Shown here in pieces: positions 18,877 to 27,731 of a stretch of DNA of 64,000 nucleotides. The DNA lies in contig JAXGNG010000001.1 in the NCBI GenBank assembly GCA_040768125.1, positions 930,001 through 994,000 on the forward strand. The letters run 5' to 3'. The notes below the pieces were generated by a model. That model was given only the letters and a program-made list of their open reading frames with translations, made no database searches and was not told where the DNA came from. Numbering within the stretch: the first letter of the stretch is position 1; each line of letters opens with the position of its first letter. Origin of the DNA: RBG-16-49-21 sp040768125. Its GTDB lineage: Bacteria > Spirochaetota > UBA4802 > UBA5550. A program made the translations under genes and the position numbers.

Positions 18877-20208
18877 ATGGATGCTGTGATGCTTTCAAGG
18901 ATTCAATTCGGTCTCACGGCCGGGTTTCACTTTATATTCCCGCCCCTCACGCTCGGTCTCACCCTGGTCCTCCTCGTTCTCGAGGGAACATTCTACCGTA
19001 CGGGGTCCCCCCTCTACGAGAAACTGTCGATCTTCGTCACGAAGATCCTTGCCCTGGTGTTCGTCATGGGCGTGGCCTCGGGCATCGTCCTTGAGTTCTC
19101 CTTCGGCACGAACTGGTCCACGTACTCCCGCATGGTGGGCGATATATTCGGGGCGCCCCTGGCGGCGGAGGGGATCTTCTCCTTCTTCCTGGAGTCGATC
19201 TTCCTGGGCATCCTTGTCTTCGGCAGGAACAGGGTCTCGCGGCGGGCCTACCTGGTCTCCGTGTTCCTGGTTTTCTTCGCCTCCCACCTGTCGGGTCTCT
19301 GGATCATCATCGCGAACTCCTGGATGCAGACGCCGGCGGGTTACGTCATCGAGGGGGGGCGGGCCGTCCTCACCGACTTCTTCGCCGCGGCCCTCAACCA
19401 CTCCACTATCCAGCGGTTCACCCATACCATCGTGGGCGGATGGATAACCGGCTCGCTCTTCCTGGCGGGGATCGCGGCATGGTATCTTCTCAGGAACCGC
19501 GACGTCGAGGCCGGGCGCGCCCTTCTCAGGGTATCCCTGGTCGTGTTCATCGTCACCGCCGTGCTCCAGTTCGGTACGGGGCACGCCCACTCGGTGCAGG
19601 TGGCCAGGACCCAGCCCGCCAAGATGGCCGCCTTCGAGGCCCTCTGGGAGTCGCAGAACGGCGCGCCGATGTCGATCATCGGCATCCCGGACCAAAAGGC
19701 GCGGAAAACCCATGTCGAGATAGCGGTCCCGAAGCTGTTAAGCCTGCTGGTCAACTTCGATCCCGATTCCCGCGTCCAGGGCCTCGACGAGATCCCGGAC
19801 CAGGATGAACCCCCCGTCTTGCCGGTGTACCTTACCTATCACGGCATGATAGGCCTCGGGTCGCTTTTCGCCCTCATCGCCCTGGCCGCCGCCGCGCTGA
19901 TGGCGACGAAGAGGCTCTACGGCGCGCGATGGTTCCTGTGGGCGCTGCTCTTCGCGATACCGCTTCCCTTCATATCGAACGAGCTGGGATGGATGGCGGC
20001 TGAAATCGGCAGGCAGCCCTGGGCGGTGCAGGGGGTCCTCAGGACCGCCGATGCCGCCTCCGTGGTGGTCCCCCCCTGGCAGATACTCTTCACGATCATC
20101 ATGTTCAGCGCGATATTCCTGCTGATCTTCGCCGTGTTTATCAGGCTCCTCATCGCTATCGTGCGCAAGGGGCCCGACAACGTCACACTCGGATACATCG
20201 GAGAATAA
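18877..20208 (+). CDS. cydA: Cytochrome bd ubiquinol/menaquinol oxidase subunit I
   Basis: A 443-aa integral membrane subunit that oxidises quinol and carries haems b558, b595 and d. Seen: RIQFGLTAGFHFIFPPLTLG at the N-terminus with haem-ligand H18, EFSFGTNWSTYSRMVGDIFGAPLAAEG, the quinol-binding loop in the middle (LWESQNGAPMSIIGIPDQ...), and GRQPWAVQGVLRTADA near the end. The length points to a short Q-loop. It is followed 2 bases after its stop by cydB. No cydX-like small ORF is evident directly after cydB. Function in microaerobic respiration and oxidative-stress protection fits the neighbouring peroxiredoxin. Confidence 0.95.
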   Translation: MDAVMLSRIQFGLTAGFHFIFPPLTLGLTLVLLVLEGTFYRTGSPLYEKLSIFVTKILALVFVMGVASGIVLEFSFGTNWSTYSRMVGDIFGAPLAAEGIFSFFLESIFLGILVFGRNRVSRRAYLVSVFLVFFASHLSGLWIIIANSWMQTPAGYVIEGGRAVLTDFFAAALNHSTIQRFTHTIVGGWITGSLFLAGIAAWYLLRNRDVEAGRALLRVSLVVFIVTAVLQFGTGHAHSVQVARTQPAKMAAFEALWESQNGAPMSIIGIPDQKARKTHVEIAVPKLLSLLVNFDPDSRVQGLDEIPDQDEPPVLPVYLTYHGMIGLGSLFALIALAAAALMATKRLYGARWFLWALLFAIPLPFISNELGWMAAEIGRQPWAVQGVLRTADAASVVVPPWQILFTIIMFSAIFLLIFAVFIRLLIAIVRKGPDNVTLGYIGE

Positions 20209-20210
20209 CT

Positions 20211-21215
20211 ATGGATACCATGCAGGCGTTACAGATCACCTGGTTCTTCCTCATCGGCGTGCTCTTCATCGGCTATTCCGTCCTCGACGGCTTTGACCTC
20301 GGCGTCGGATCGCTTCTCCCCGTCCTGGCGAAGGACGACGGGGAAACGGCCTCCCTGCTGACCGCCATCGGCCCGTTCTGGGACGGCAACGAGGTGTGGC
20401 TCCTCACTGCGGGGGGCGCCCTCTTCGCCGCCTTCCCCCACGTGTACGCCACGGTGTTCAGCGGATTCTACCTGGCCCTCATGATCGTCCTGTTCGCCCT
20501 GATCTTCAGGGCCGTCTCCTTCGAGTTCTGGTCCCTCGACCGCGAGCGGCGCCGCCTCTGGAAGTGGGCCTTTGTCCTCGGGAGCCTGGTCCCGTCACTC
20601 CTCTTCGGCGTGGCCCTGGGCAACGTGGTCCAGGGGGTGCCCCTTGACGACAGGATGGAGTTCACCGGGACTTTTTTCACCCTTCTCAGGCCCCTGCCCC
20701 TCGCCACGGGCCTCCTGGGCCTCAGCGCGATCCTCCTCCACGGCTCACTCTACGCGGCGCTGAAGACCGAGGGTCCCGTGAGGGACCGCGCCATGGGCCT
20801 CGCGAAGAAGCTGTGGCCGGCCTTCGCGGTCCTTTTCGCCGTTGCCCTCGCCGTTTCGGCCCTGGTCTATCCCGGGAGAATGGGGAACGTCCCCGCGTGG
20901 ATCGCCACCGGCGTCGTGGCCGCGGCCGTGGCCGCGGGCCTCCGGCAGACGCTCCGCGGGGCCGCCCTGTCGTCCTTCGTCATGTCCGCCGTGGCCTTCA
21001 TCGGCCTCTGGGGCATCGCGGCGTCGCTCCAGTTCCCGGCCATGGTCAGGTCCTCAATCGAGGGGATCGCCCACCTCACGATCTACAACACCTCGTCGAG
21101 CCGACTGACCCTTTCGGTCATGTTGATCATAGCACTCATCGGCATGCCCCTCGTGCTGGGGTACACCGTCTACGTGTACCGCGTGTTCAGGGGGAAGGTG
21201 GCGGTCCGGCGGTAA
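20211..21215 (+). CDS. cydB: Cytochrome bd oxidase subunit II
   Basis: A 334-aa membrane protein with about eight or nine helices: ITWFFLIGVLFIGYSVLDGFDLGVGSLLP at the start, IGPFWDGNEVWLLTAGGALFAAFPHVYATVFSGFYL (family hallmark), and FRAVSFEFWS. It pairs with CydA, and the 2-base gap shows one operon. The C-terminus ends in a basic tail after the last helix. Confidence 0.95.
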   Translation: MDTMQALQITWFFLIGVLFIGYSVLDGFDLGVGSLLPVLAKDDGETASLLTAIGPFWDGNEVWLLTAGGALFAAFPHVYATVFSGFYLALMIVLFALIFRAVSFEFWSLDRERRRLWKWAFVLGSLVPSLLFGVALGNVVQGVPLDDRMEFTGTFFTLLRPLPLATGLLGLSAILLHGSLYAALKTEGPVRDRAMGLAKKLWPAFAVLFAVALAVSALVYPGRMGNVPAWIATGVVAAAVAAGLRQTLRGAALSSFVMSAVAFIGLWGIAASLQFPAMVRSSIEGIAHLTIYNTSSSRLTLSVMLIIALIGMPLVLGYTVYVYRVFRGKVAVRR

Positions 21216-21241
21216 CGCGCCGGAGGTGCGTCATGAGAAAG

Positions 21242-21282
21242 GGGCCGGGAAGGGACGTATCCCGAAAATCCCTTCCCGGTCC
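21242..21282. terminator. Bidirectional terminator between cydB and terC
   Basis: A 14-bp stem (one G-T pair), GGCCGGGAAGGGA paired with TCCCTTCCCGGTC, encloses a 13-base loop. It lies between the ends of two convergent genes, 26 bases after cydB and 16 bases beyond the terC stop. Confidence 0.65.
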
Positions 21283-21298
21283 GCGTTGATTGGCGCAT

Positions 21299-22072
21299 CT
21301 ATCGTGACTGCTTGTCCTCCTGAAGGCCGGCGGGCATCGGCTTCGCGCGGAGCCGGACCGGACCCTCCTCCCTCTTCCTGATGCGCATGTTCAGGACCTC
21401 GACGAAGACCGAGAACCCCATGGCGAAATAGAGGTACCCCTTGGGTATGTGCCTGTCCAGGCCGTCGCCTATGAGGGCGAGGCCGATGAGCATGAGAAAG
21501 CTCAGGGCCAGGATCTTGATTGTGGGATGCTCCTCGACGAAGTTGCTGATTATGTTGATGAAGGCGAGCATGAAGAGGACCGCCGCGACGATGGCGATGA
21601 CCATGATGGCGAGCTCTTCCGCAAGGCCGATGGCGGTGATGATCGAGTCGAGGGAGAAGACGATGTCCAGCACCATTATCTGGACCAGCACCAGGCCGAT
21701 GGAGGAGGCCCTGGTTTTCGGCGCCTCGTGTTCCTCCACCCCCTCGAGCCTGTGGTGGATCTCCAGCGTCGCCTTGGCGAGGAGGAATACTCCCCCCAGG
21801 ATCAGGATGATGTCCCGCCCCGATATCTCGTTGGCGAAGACCGTGAAGAGGGGATTGGTGAGCCTCATGATGAGGGACAGCGAGAAGAGAAGGCCGATGC
21901 GGGTGATCATCGCCAGGAGAAGGCCGATTCTCCTGGCCATGTTCTGCTTCGCCAGGGGAAGGCGGCCGGCGAGGATGGCGATGAATATGATATTGTCAAC
22001 GCCGAGAACTATTTCGAGGGCGGCGAGGGTGGCCAGGGCTATCCAGGCCTGGGGGTCCGTTATCCAGTTCAT
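21299..22072 (-). CDS. TerC-family membrane protein
   Basis: A 257-aa integral membrane protein with about seven helices. Both family acidic motifs are visible: EIVLGVDNIIFIAIL near residues 19-33, and VLDIVFSLDSIITAIG near 133-148. YgjT/Alx/MneA members of this family export manganese or take part in metal loading of exported proteins. Arg/Lys-rich cytoplasmic tail. Ion specificity is inferred from the family only. Confidence 0.85.
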   Translation of the reverse strand: MNWITDPQAWIALATLAALEIVLGVDNIIFIAILAGRLPLAKQNMARRIGLLLAMITRIGLLFSLSLIMRLTNPLFTVFANEISGRDIILILGGVFLLAKATLEIHHRLEGVEEHEAPKTRASSIGLVLVQIMVLDIVFSLDSIITAIGLAEELAIMVIAIVAAVLFMLAFINIISNFVEEHPTIKILALSFLMLIGLALIGDGLDRHIPKGYLYFAMGFSVFVEVLNMRIRKREEGPVRLRAKPMPAGLQEDKQSR

Positions 22073-22466
22073 GCTCCATTCCTCCGCTCCGGGTTGTGAG
22101 GGGCCATTGCGCCGGGAACCGCTCCCGGAACAATGGGGGAGTCCAGTAAAAAACCTGAATTGGCCCCTGTCAACGGGAATACCTTCACGTCATTTCCCGC
22201 TCCACCATCCTGGCGGCGTGGATTTCCCGGGTGAATAGATCACACCTTCCGGATCCGGAGGGGCGCCGTGAAGTCGCATCAGAATGAATTCCGTTGTTTT
22301 TGACTTGACGGGTCGAATACTATCTGTTGTAATCCTGTTGAGTGCATTAAACCTGCGCCGGATTCCTACCCTCCCAAGAAAATGGCCCTCGGCCGCCGCC
22401 GCTATTCGTGTACAGGGGAGTATCCGCGGGCAACGGAGTGCCTCAAGGCCAGGCCAGGGAAGGAGT
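22073..22466. other. Gene-free 394-base divergent region
   Basis: Lies between terC (minus) and the GGDEF/EAL gene (plus), and must hold both promoters. I see no convincing ORF with a ribosome-binding site. A short palindrome TCCGGATCCGGA occurs near 22249-22260. No clear promoter hexamers were recognised. Confidence 0.4.
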
Positions 22467-24305
22467 ATGATAAAAAAGCTGCTGGAAGAGTTGCTGCCCG
22501 GAGATTACGACTTCGGGAAAACGGAATGGTTCGCGGATCTTGAACAGAAGTACACGCGGTACCGTTATGCCCTGATCCTGGCGCTCATCGCCTCGGCTGC
22601 GCTGATCCCCCTCATCCTCGCCATCGTCGACCTTGCCCGGGGGAACACGGATTTCATGGTCAACTACGCCGTTCCCTTTGGCGCTCTGTCTCTTCTTTTT
22701 CTCTCTCTCGCGGCCTCGAAAAACATCAGGGCCTTCTCGATGCTGACCATGCTGATCTGCATGGCGGGATTTGTCCTGACGCTCTACCTTCCCAACAACC
22801 GAAATGTCGCGATCCTGATCTTCTTCTGTTTTCCCCCCATGGCGTTTCAACTCTACGGCACGAAAAGGGGGGCCCGGTGGATCGCCGTTTTTTTCGCCCT
22901 TGCCCTTTCGCTGTACGCGTTCAATGTATCGGGATACGGGCCGCCCTGGGCCGTGGAGTTGCCCCGTAGGAACAGCATGCTCCTGGTATGCATTTCCCTT
23001 GTCCTGATATCCATCATGACATATTTCGGCGGGCGCCAGCATGAGAAAAACATGGAGATCATCCTGCGGGGCATTTTTTACGACGAGACGACCGGCCTTC
23101 CCAACAGGAAGGCCCTTTCCCACTATTCATGGAAACGGCCGCGGTATCTGTTCGCCATTATTCACATTGAGAACTTCAGTGACCTGGGCCTCCTGTTCGG
23201 CTATGATCTTTCCGATGACATCCTCCTCTTTTTTTCGCGACAGCTGGCGAAGTGGAAAAGCCGTTTCAACTACACGGTTTTCAGGTTGAAGGGCAATGAA
23301 TTCGGCATCCTTCTGCCCCTTGGCGACACGGAACGGGAATCGGCCTTGCGGACGATGGAGGAGCTCAGGAAAGCGCTCCTCGCGGAACCAATGCCATGGG
23401 AGCGCTCGAAGCTGCGCCTTAACCTCCATGTCGGCGGCGTCATCGTTCATTCCGACGAAGGGGAGGATTCGGGCGTCATTCTCTCGAAGGCCGACATGGC
23501 GCTGAAATCATCCCTCGAGCACCACCGCGGCGTGGCGCTTTTCGAAAACCACGACCACCTGAAACGATCGGCCCTGGAATCGGTCAACCTCTATTCCATT
23601 CTCTGCCTGAACCATGATGAAAAAGCGTACAAGGCGTATTTCCAGCCCGTGGTGCATTCCGCCACGGGCGAAGCGGCGTGGTACGAAAGCCTGCTGCGGA
23701 TACGCAACGCCCGGGGTGAATACGAATCGCCGCTTCCCTACCTGCCCATCGCCGAATCAACGGGACTGGACTGGGACCTCACGCGCTTCATGATCCAGGA
23801 GGCCTGCGACGCCCTGTGCCGCACGGGTAAGAAGATCTCGGTGAACATATCCTTCAGGGACATGGTGAGGCCCGAACTTACCGCCCTGCTCCAGGCCCTG
23901 CACCGGGATTCGTTCCGGTTCGAGGGAAACCTGGTGCTCGAGATACTTGAGCGTTCGGATATCAGCGAGAAAAACTCGTGCCGCGACTTTCTCGATACCG
24001 CGAGGAAGCTGGGATGTCTCATCGCCATTGATGATTTCGGTTCAGGGTATTCCAACTTCGGGAACCTCATGACCCTTCCCGTTGACATCGTCAAGATAAG
24101 CGGCGAGCTGATCCAGCAGATGCGTCATAACATGAAAGCGCGCAGGATCATCGAGAACATCGTCCACTTCTGCAAGCAGACCCGGCTTGCCGTCGTCGCG
24201 GAATGGGTTGATTCGCCCCAGCTGGCCCGCGAGCTGGCCGATCTTGGCGTGGACTACCTCCAGGGCTTTCATTTCGGCCATCCCGAGGATATGGAGTGGA
24301 ACTGA
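22467..24305 (+). CDS. Membrane GGDEF/EAL protein, degenerate GGDEF
   Basis: A 612-aa protein. Residues about 32-190 contain five or six membrane helices. A GGDEF-type domain spans about 203-360 but its signature reads KGNEF (275-279), so cyclase activity is unlikely. An EAL domain follows (about 370-605) with E407 of the EAL motif (as ESL), VNIS (about 459-462), LEILER, D522-D523 in DDFGSGYSN, VKI, E579 and QGFHFG. The catalytic metal-binding residues appear kept, so c-di-GMP hydrolysis is likely. GGGAAGGAG precedes ATG 22467. It may work with the HD-GYP regulator at 39642-40700. Confidence 0.88.
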   Translation: MIKKLLEELLPGDYDFGKTEWFADLEQKYTRYRYALILALIASAALIPLILAIVDLARGNTDFMVNYAVPFGALSLLFLSLAASKNIRAFSMLTMLICMAGFVLTLYLPNNRNVAILIFFCFPPMAFQLYGTKRGARWIAVFFALALSLYAFNVSGYGPPWAVELPRRNSMLLVCISLVLISIMTYFGGRQHEKNMEIILRGIFYDETTGLPNRKALSHYSWKRPRYLFAIIHIENFSDLGLLFGYDLSDDILLFFSRQLAKWKSRFNYTVFRLKGNEFGILLPLGDTERESALRTMEELRKALLAEPMPWERSKLRLNLHVGGVIVHSDEGEDSGVILSKADMALKSSLEHHRGVALFENHDHLKRSALESVNLYSILCLNHDEKAYKAYFQPVVHSATGEAAWYESLLRIRNARGEYESPLPYLPIAESTGLDWDLTRFMIQEACDALCRTGKKISVNISFRDMVRPELTALLQALHRDSFRFEGNLVLEILERSDISEKNSCRDFLDTARKLGCLIAIDDFGSGYSNFGNLMTLPVDIVKISGELIQQMRHNMKARRIIENIVHFCKQTRLAVVAEWVDSPQLARELADLGVDYLQGFHFGHPEDMEWN

Positions 24306-24555
24306 AAAGCCCCCACGGGATGACGGTGAGAACCCCTGAAGGTGAAGTACCTCTCGGTCATGCCTCGGTTCAGCGTCCTGGCAAGCCCGGAACCGGAGAT
24401 CGAGCTAACTTACGTTCATGTGGCGGGTATCGTGTGCGTGCTTTTCATACTGTTCATGGCGAGGCAGAGGGCGGCGGGAAAAAAGGATTGATCAACTGCG
24501 CCAATTGGGTTCTAGTAGAGTGGACCCGGCCGACCGGTTCAAGGAAGGTGTTTAC

Positions 24556-25524
24556 ATGAAGAAGCGCGTTATACCGCTGGCGGTCCTTGTGGCGGTCTGT
24601 ATCTGTCACTGCAAGAAGGAAGATCCCGCGTCCTCCCCTCTGAAACAGCTGAAGAACTACTCCTTCGACGCAGCGCTTCCCCTCGAAAAGAGGCTCTTTG
24701 ATCCTCCGTCCCTGGTTGTCGAGTCATGGAGGAAATTTGACGGGAGGGATGATTACGCGCCCCACCGCCTCTCCGGGAGGGAGCGGATAATATTCGCGCG
24801 GAACCTGAAGCGCCTTCCGCCCCTGAACAGAATAGTCCTGGAGGAGCGGCTGATCGGCTTTTATTTCATCGATAACTTCCTCGGGAGCGCCGTGGCGGAC
24901 TGGGTCCTCGATGAGAATGAGAAACTCCATTTCTACATTATATTCAACCCGAAAATCCTGACGATGAGCCTCTCCGAGGTGCTGACATGGCGGGAGCGGA
25001 GCTGTTTCATCCCGGACGAGGGGTTTTCCGTCGAGGTCGACTGCGGCAGTGGGCATGACGGCATTCTCTACGCCCTTCTTCACGAGACGACCCACGTGGT
25101 GGACTACACCCTGAGGTTAACCCCCTTTGTTGAAAAGGAGATGGTGCCGGTCCTGCACGTTTCGGAAGAGCCGACGGAATTCGTCCGTGGGATCTGGGAG
25201 GATGTCGGGACCACGGTTGCGCCCTACGCCTACAGGAAGGACCTGACCTTCTACGGCCTGGGCGGCGGGCCGAAGCTCCATCTCTCGGATGCCGAAAAGA
25301 TCTACCGGGAATTCTGCGGGAGCCCCTTCGTCTCCCTCTACGGCAGCATGACCTGGGCGGAGGATATCGCCGATATGGTGACCTTCTATCATCTCACGGA
25401 AAAGATGAATCTTCCCTACCGGGTGCGATTGTCGAAGGGAAAGGATGAATTGTTCCGGTGCGAGCCGATGAAAAAAGAGGCCGTGAGGAAAAGGCTCGCG
25501 TATCTGGACATGTTTTATTTCTAA
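24556..25524 (+). CDS. Lipoprotein with HExxH metallopeptidase-like motif
   Basis: A 322-aa protein. ATG 24556 with AAGGAAGG upstream opens a signal peptide ending VCICHCKK, a probable lipidation site. HETTH at 176-180 (YALLHETTHVVDY) is a zinc-binding HExxH motif; E193-type or later third ligands could be the EPTEF or WEDVGT segments. FCGSPFVSLYGSMTWAEDIADMVTFYHL near the end is typical of gluzincin-like domains that keep a Glu/Asp ligand. Periplasmic or outer-membrane location. Protein or peptide substrate not known; the family is not recognised beyond the motif. Confidence 0.65.
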   Translation: MKKRVIPLAVLVAVCICHCKKEDPASSPLKQLKNYSFDAALPLEKRLFDPPSLVVESWRKFDGRDDYAPHRLSGRERIIFARNLKRLPPLNRIVLEERLIGFYFIDNFLGSAVADWVLDENEKLHFYIIFNPKILTMSLSEVLTWRERSCFIPDEGFSVEVDCGSGHDGILYALLHETTHVVDYTLRLTPFVEKEMVPVLHVSEEPTEFVRGIWEDVGTTVAPYAYRKDLTFYGLGGGPKLHLSDAEKIYREFCGSPFVSLYGSMTWAEDIADMVTFYHLTEKMNLPYRVRLSKGKDELFRCEPMKKEAVRKRLAYLDMFYF

Positions 25525-25691
25525 CCCTCTCGCGATCCCCCTTCGCGGCGCATCAACGGGTAAGAACATCCCCTCCTACGTCGCCCCGTATCCGAATCCC
25601 ATAACAGAAGAAAAATCCCGGGAACTCAACAAAACGAGAACCTTTCATGGGGAACGCTGTCCAATGGTAAACTCCCATGAAGGAGGAAGCC

Positions 25692-26696
25692 ATGAAGCGA
25701 TTAGCCGCGTTCATCGCATTCCCGCTGTTGTGCGTCACCATCGTTCTCCGGGACGTGTCCGCCCGGTCCGGCGACGTCAACCGGATAACGGGACCCCACA
25801 CCCACAAGAACCTGTCGGTCTTTCTCATTCACGGCACCAACCGCATTGAAGGCACGAATTTCATCACCCTCCAGGAGGCAATGGACAGGAAGGCCGTCGT
25901 GGTCCATGAGACCGGCGACGTCAACCGGCTCATGGTCACCAACAATTCGAATTCCAGCATCTTCATAATGTCGGGGGACATCGTCAAGGGGGGCAAGCAG
26001 GACCGGGTCATCCAGTACAACTACATCGTTCCGCCGAAGACGGAGAAGATGCCGGTCAATTCATTCTGCGTCGAGAGCGGCAGGTGGGAAAAGAGGGGGG
26101 GCGAAAACCTCCATGCCTTCAGCTCGTCGAGGGAGCGCATTGCCTCGAAGGAGCTCAAGATGAGCGTGAAAAAGAAAAAGTCGCAGTCCGGGGTGTGGCA
26201 GAGCGTTTCCAGGATGCAGGACAGGCTCGGGGAGAACGTTGGCGAGGTCAAAGGGTCGTCGGAAACGAGCCTCCAGCTCACACTGGAGCATGAGAAATTG
26301 AAAAAGGCGCGGGGAGAGTACTCACGCGCCCTGGCCGGCGTCATCAGGAATCATAACGACGTCGTGGGATACGCCTTCGCCATCAACGGGAAGATAAACA
26401 GCGCCGAGATCTTCGCCTCCAGCGCGCTCTTCGCGAAGCTCTGGGAAAAGCTCATCAACGCCAGCATCGTGGAGGCGATCTCGGATTACCGGGAGGGGGC
26501 ACCGTATAAAAAAGTGGATGCCGACGACATCAGGCGGTTTCTCCAGGAGGCTGAAAAGGGGAGCACCGTCTCCGATCTCGACGTGTCAGAGCGGACCAGG
26601 GTCCTGGAAAAAGAAACACCCGGCAACCTCCTCTATGAAACGCGGGACAGCGACGGCGGCGACCAGTGGATCAACAGGAGCTACATGGCGAAATAG
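25692..26696 (+). CDS. Exported ARPP-1/DUF6569-type protein
   Basis: A 334-aa protein with AGGAGG 5 bases before ATG 25692 and a signal peptide ending near SARS. The core shows LSVFLIHGTN, FITLQEAMDRKAVVVHETGDVNRLMVTNNSNSSIFIMSGDIVKGGKQDRVIQYNYIVPP and VNSFCVESGRW, the pattern of the ARPP-1 (ARG and rhodanese-phosphatase-superfamily-associated) domain, whose activity is unknown. A helical C-terminal half includes KLKKARGEYSRALAGVI. It lies 167 bases after the HExxH lipoprotein. Confidence 0.75.
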   Translation: MKRLAAFIAFPLLCVTIVLRDVSARSGDVNRITGPHTHKNLSVFLIHGTNRIEGTNFITLQEAMDRKAVVVHETGDVNRLMVTNNSNSSIFIMSGDIVKGGKQDRVIQYNYIVPPKTEKMPVNSFCVESGRWEKRGGENLHAFSSSRERIASKELKMSVKKKKSQSGVWQSVSRMQDRLGENVGEVKGSSETSLQLTLEHEKLKKARGEYSRALAGVIRNHNDVVGYAFAINGKINSAEIFASSALFAKLWEKLINASIVEAISDYREGAPYKKVDADDIRRFLQEAEKGSTVSDLDVSERTRVLEKETPGNLLYETRDSDGGDQWINRSYMAK

Positions 26697-26724
26697 GGAG
26701 CAGGGGTCGCCCATGTCCGTTTTG

Positions 26725-26751
26725 CCGGCGGCGTTACCGCCGGTTTATTTT
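26725..26751 (+). terminator. Intrinsic terminator overlapping the 3' end of the convergent SDR gene
   Basis: CCGGCGG / CCGCCGG with a 5-base loop, followed by TTTATTTT. It ends the ARPP-1 gene and lies over the stop codon (26734-26736) of the opposing SDR gene. Confidence 0.75.
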
Positions 26752-27564
26752 CCTCGCCACCCGGGCCACGGTGGCGTCGGCGATCATGCGGCTCATCCAC
26801 CCCGGAGAAAACCGGTTAAGATGATAGAGGAACCGCGCCTTTGCCCCGGGCATGATGAGGTACGCGCCCCGGGCGATCCCCCGGAGGATATACCGCGCCA
26901 CGTAATCGGCCGGGAGGAGGCCCACCATGTCCTTCAGGGCGCGCGACTCCGGGGGAATGGTTTTGCTCTCCTCGGCCAGGAAGGGAGTGTCCGTTTCGGG
27001 CGGGCAGGCCAGGTGGACGTGGATGCCGAAGCGCCTGGCCTCGCTCCTGAGGCACTCGGAAAACCCCACGAGGGCGAATTTCGACGTGGCGTAGGCCGTG
27101 TAGCCGAACATGCCGAGGAAGCCCGCCATGGAGGAGATGATGACGATGGCGCCACCCCGTTCCTTCATGTGGGGGAGGGACGCGGCGATGACGTTGCGGG
27201 TGCCGTAGAGGTTTATCTTCATCACCCGGTCGAAGTCTTCATAGGGTATGTTCTCGAAGTGATCGGCGCTCCCGATACCCGCGCTGTTGATGACGATGTC
27301 GGGGGCGCCGAAGTCCCGGACCGCCCGGGTAATGACTTTCCGGACCGCGCTGTCGTCGCTGACGTCCAGGGGCATCACGGCAATCCGCCCGTCGGCGCCG
27401 GCCCGGTTCGCCTCGACGTCGGCGCGTGCCGCCTCGAGCCTCTTCGGGTCCCGGGCGAAGAGGAGGAGGTGGCCCCCCATGGAGGCGAGCCGGCGGGCCA
27501 GGGCGAGGCCGATGCCGCTCGAGCCGCCGGTAATATAGACGCGCTTGTTGTAGAAGTGATTCAT
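26734..27564 (-). CDS. Short-chain dehydrogenase, 3-ketosphinganine-reductase-like
   Basis: A 276-aa classical SDR: TGGSSGIG (12-19) for NADP(H), NSAG (93-96), catalytic S144/S145, Y158 and K162 (YATSK). PPETDTPFLAEESKT (188-202) followed by PPE is the distinctive segment of 3-dehydrosphinganine reductases (KDSR/TSC10), and a hydrophobic C-terminal region follows. That would reduce 3-ketosphinganine in sphingolipid synthesis, but no serine palmitoyltransferase is present in the window, so the substrate is an inference. ATG 27564 has GGGGAGG upstream. Confidence 0.7.
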   Translation of the reverse strand: MNHFYNKRVYITGGSSGIGLALARRLASMGGHLLLFARDPKRLEAARADVEANRAGADGRIAVMPLDVSDDSAVRKVITRAVRDFGAPDIVINSAGIGSADHFENIPYEDFDRVMKINLYGTRNVIAASLPHMKERGGAIVIISSMAGFLGMFGYTAYATSKFALVGFSECLRSEARRFGIHVHLACPPETDTPFLAEESKTIPPESRALKDMVGLLPADYVARYILRGIARGAYLIMPGAKARFLYHLNRFSPGWMSRMIADATVARVARKINRR

Positions 27565-27731
27565 TGCCGTGCCGTCCTCCCCGTGGATGGATGTCGTTGC
27601 CCGTGAAAACCCTATCACGCCCCCTCCGCCGCGTCGACCGATTTTATCCGGCCCTCGCGGTTTTTTCCTTACACGCGTCGGGACGTAATGTTCTTGATTT
27701 ATATGCCGGCGCGGGAGAGCATCTCACCGCC

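Noticed and set aside
26518..27606. 362-aa plus-strand frame over the SDR gene
   Set aside because: Antisense to an SDR with intact catalytic motifs; no motif of its own.
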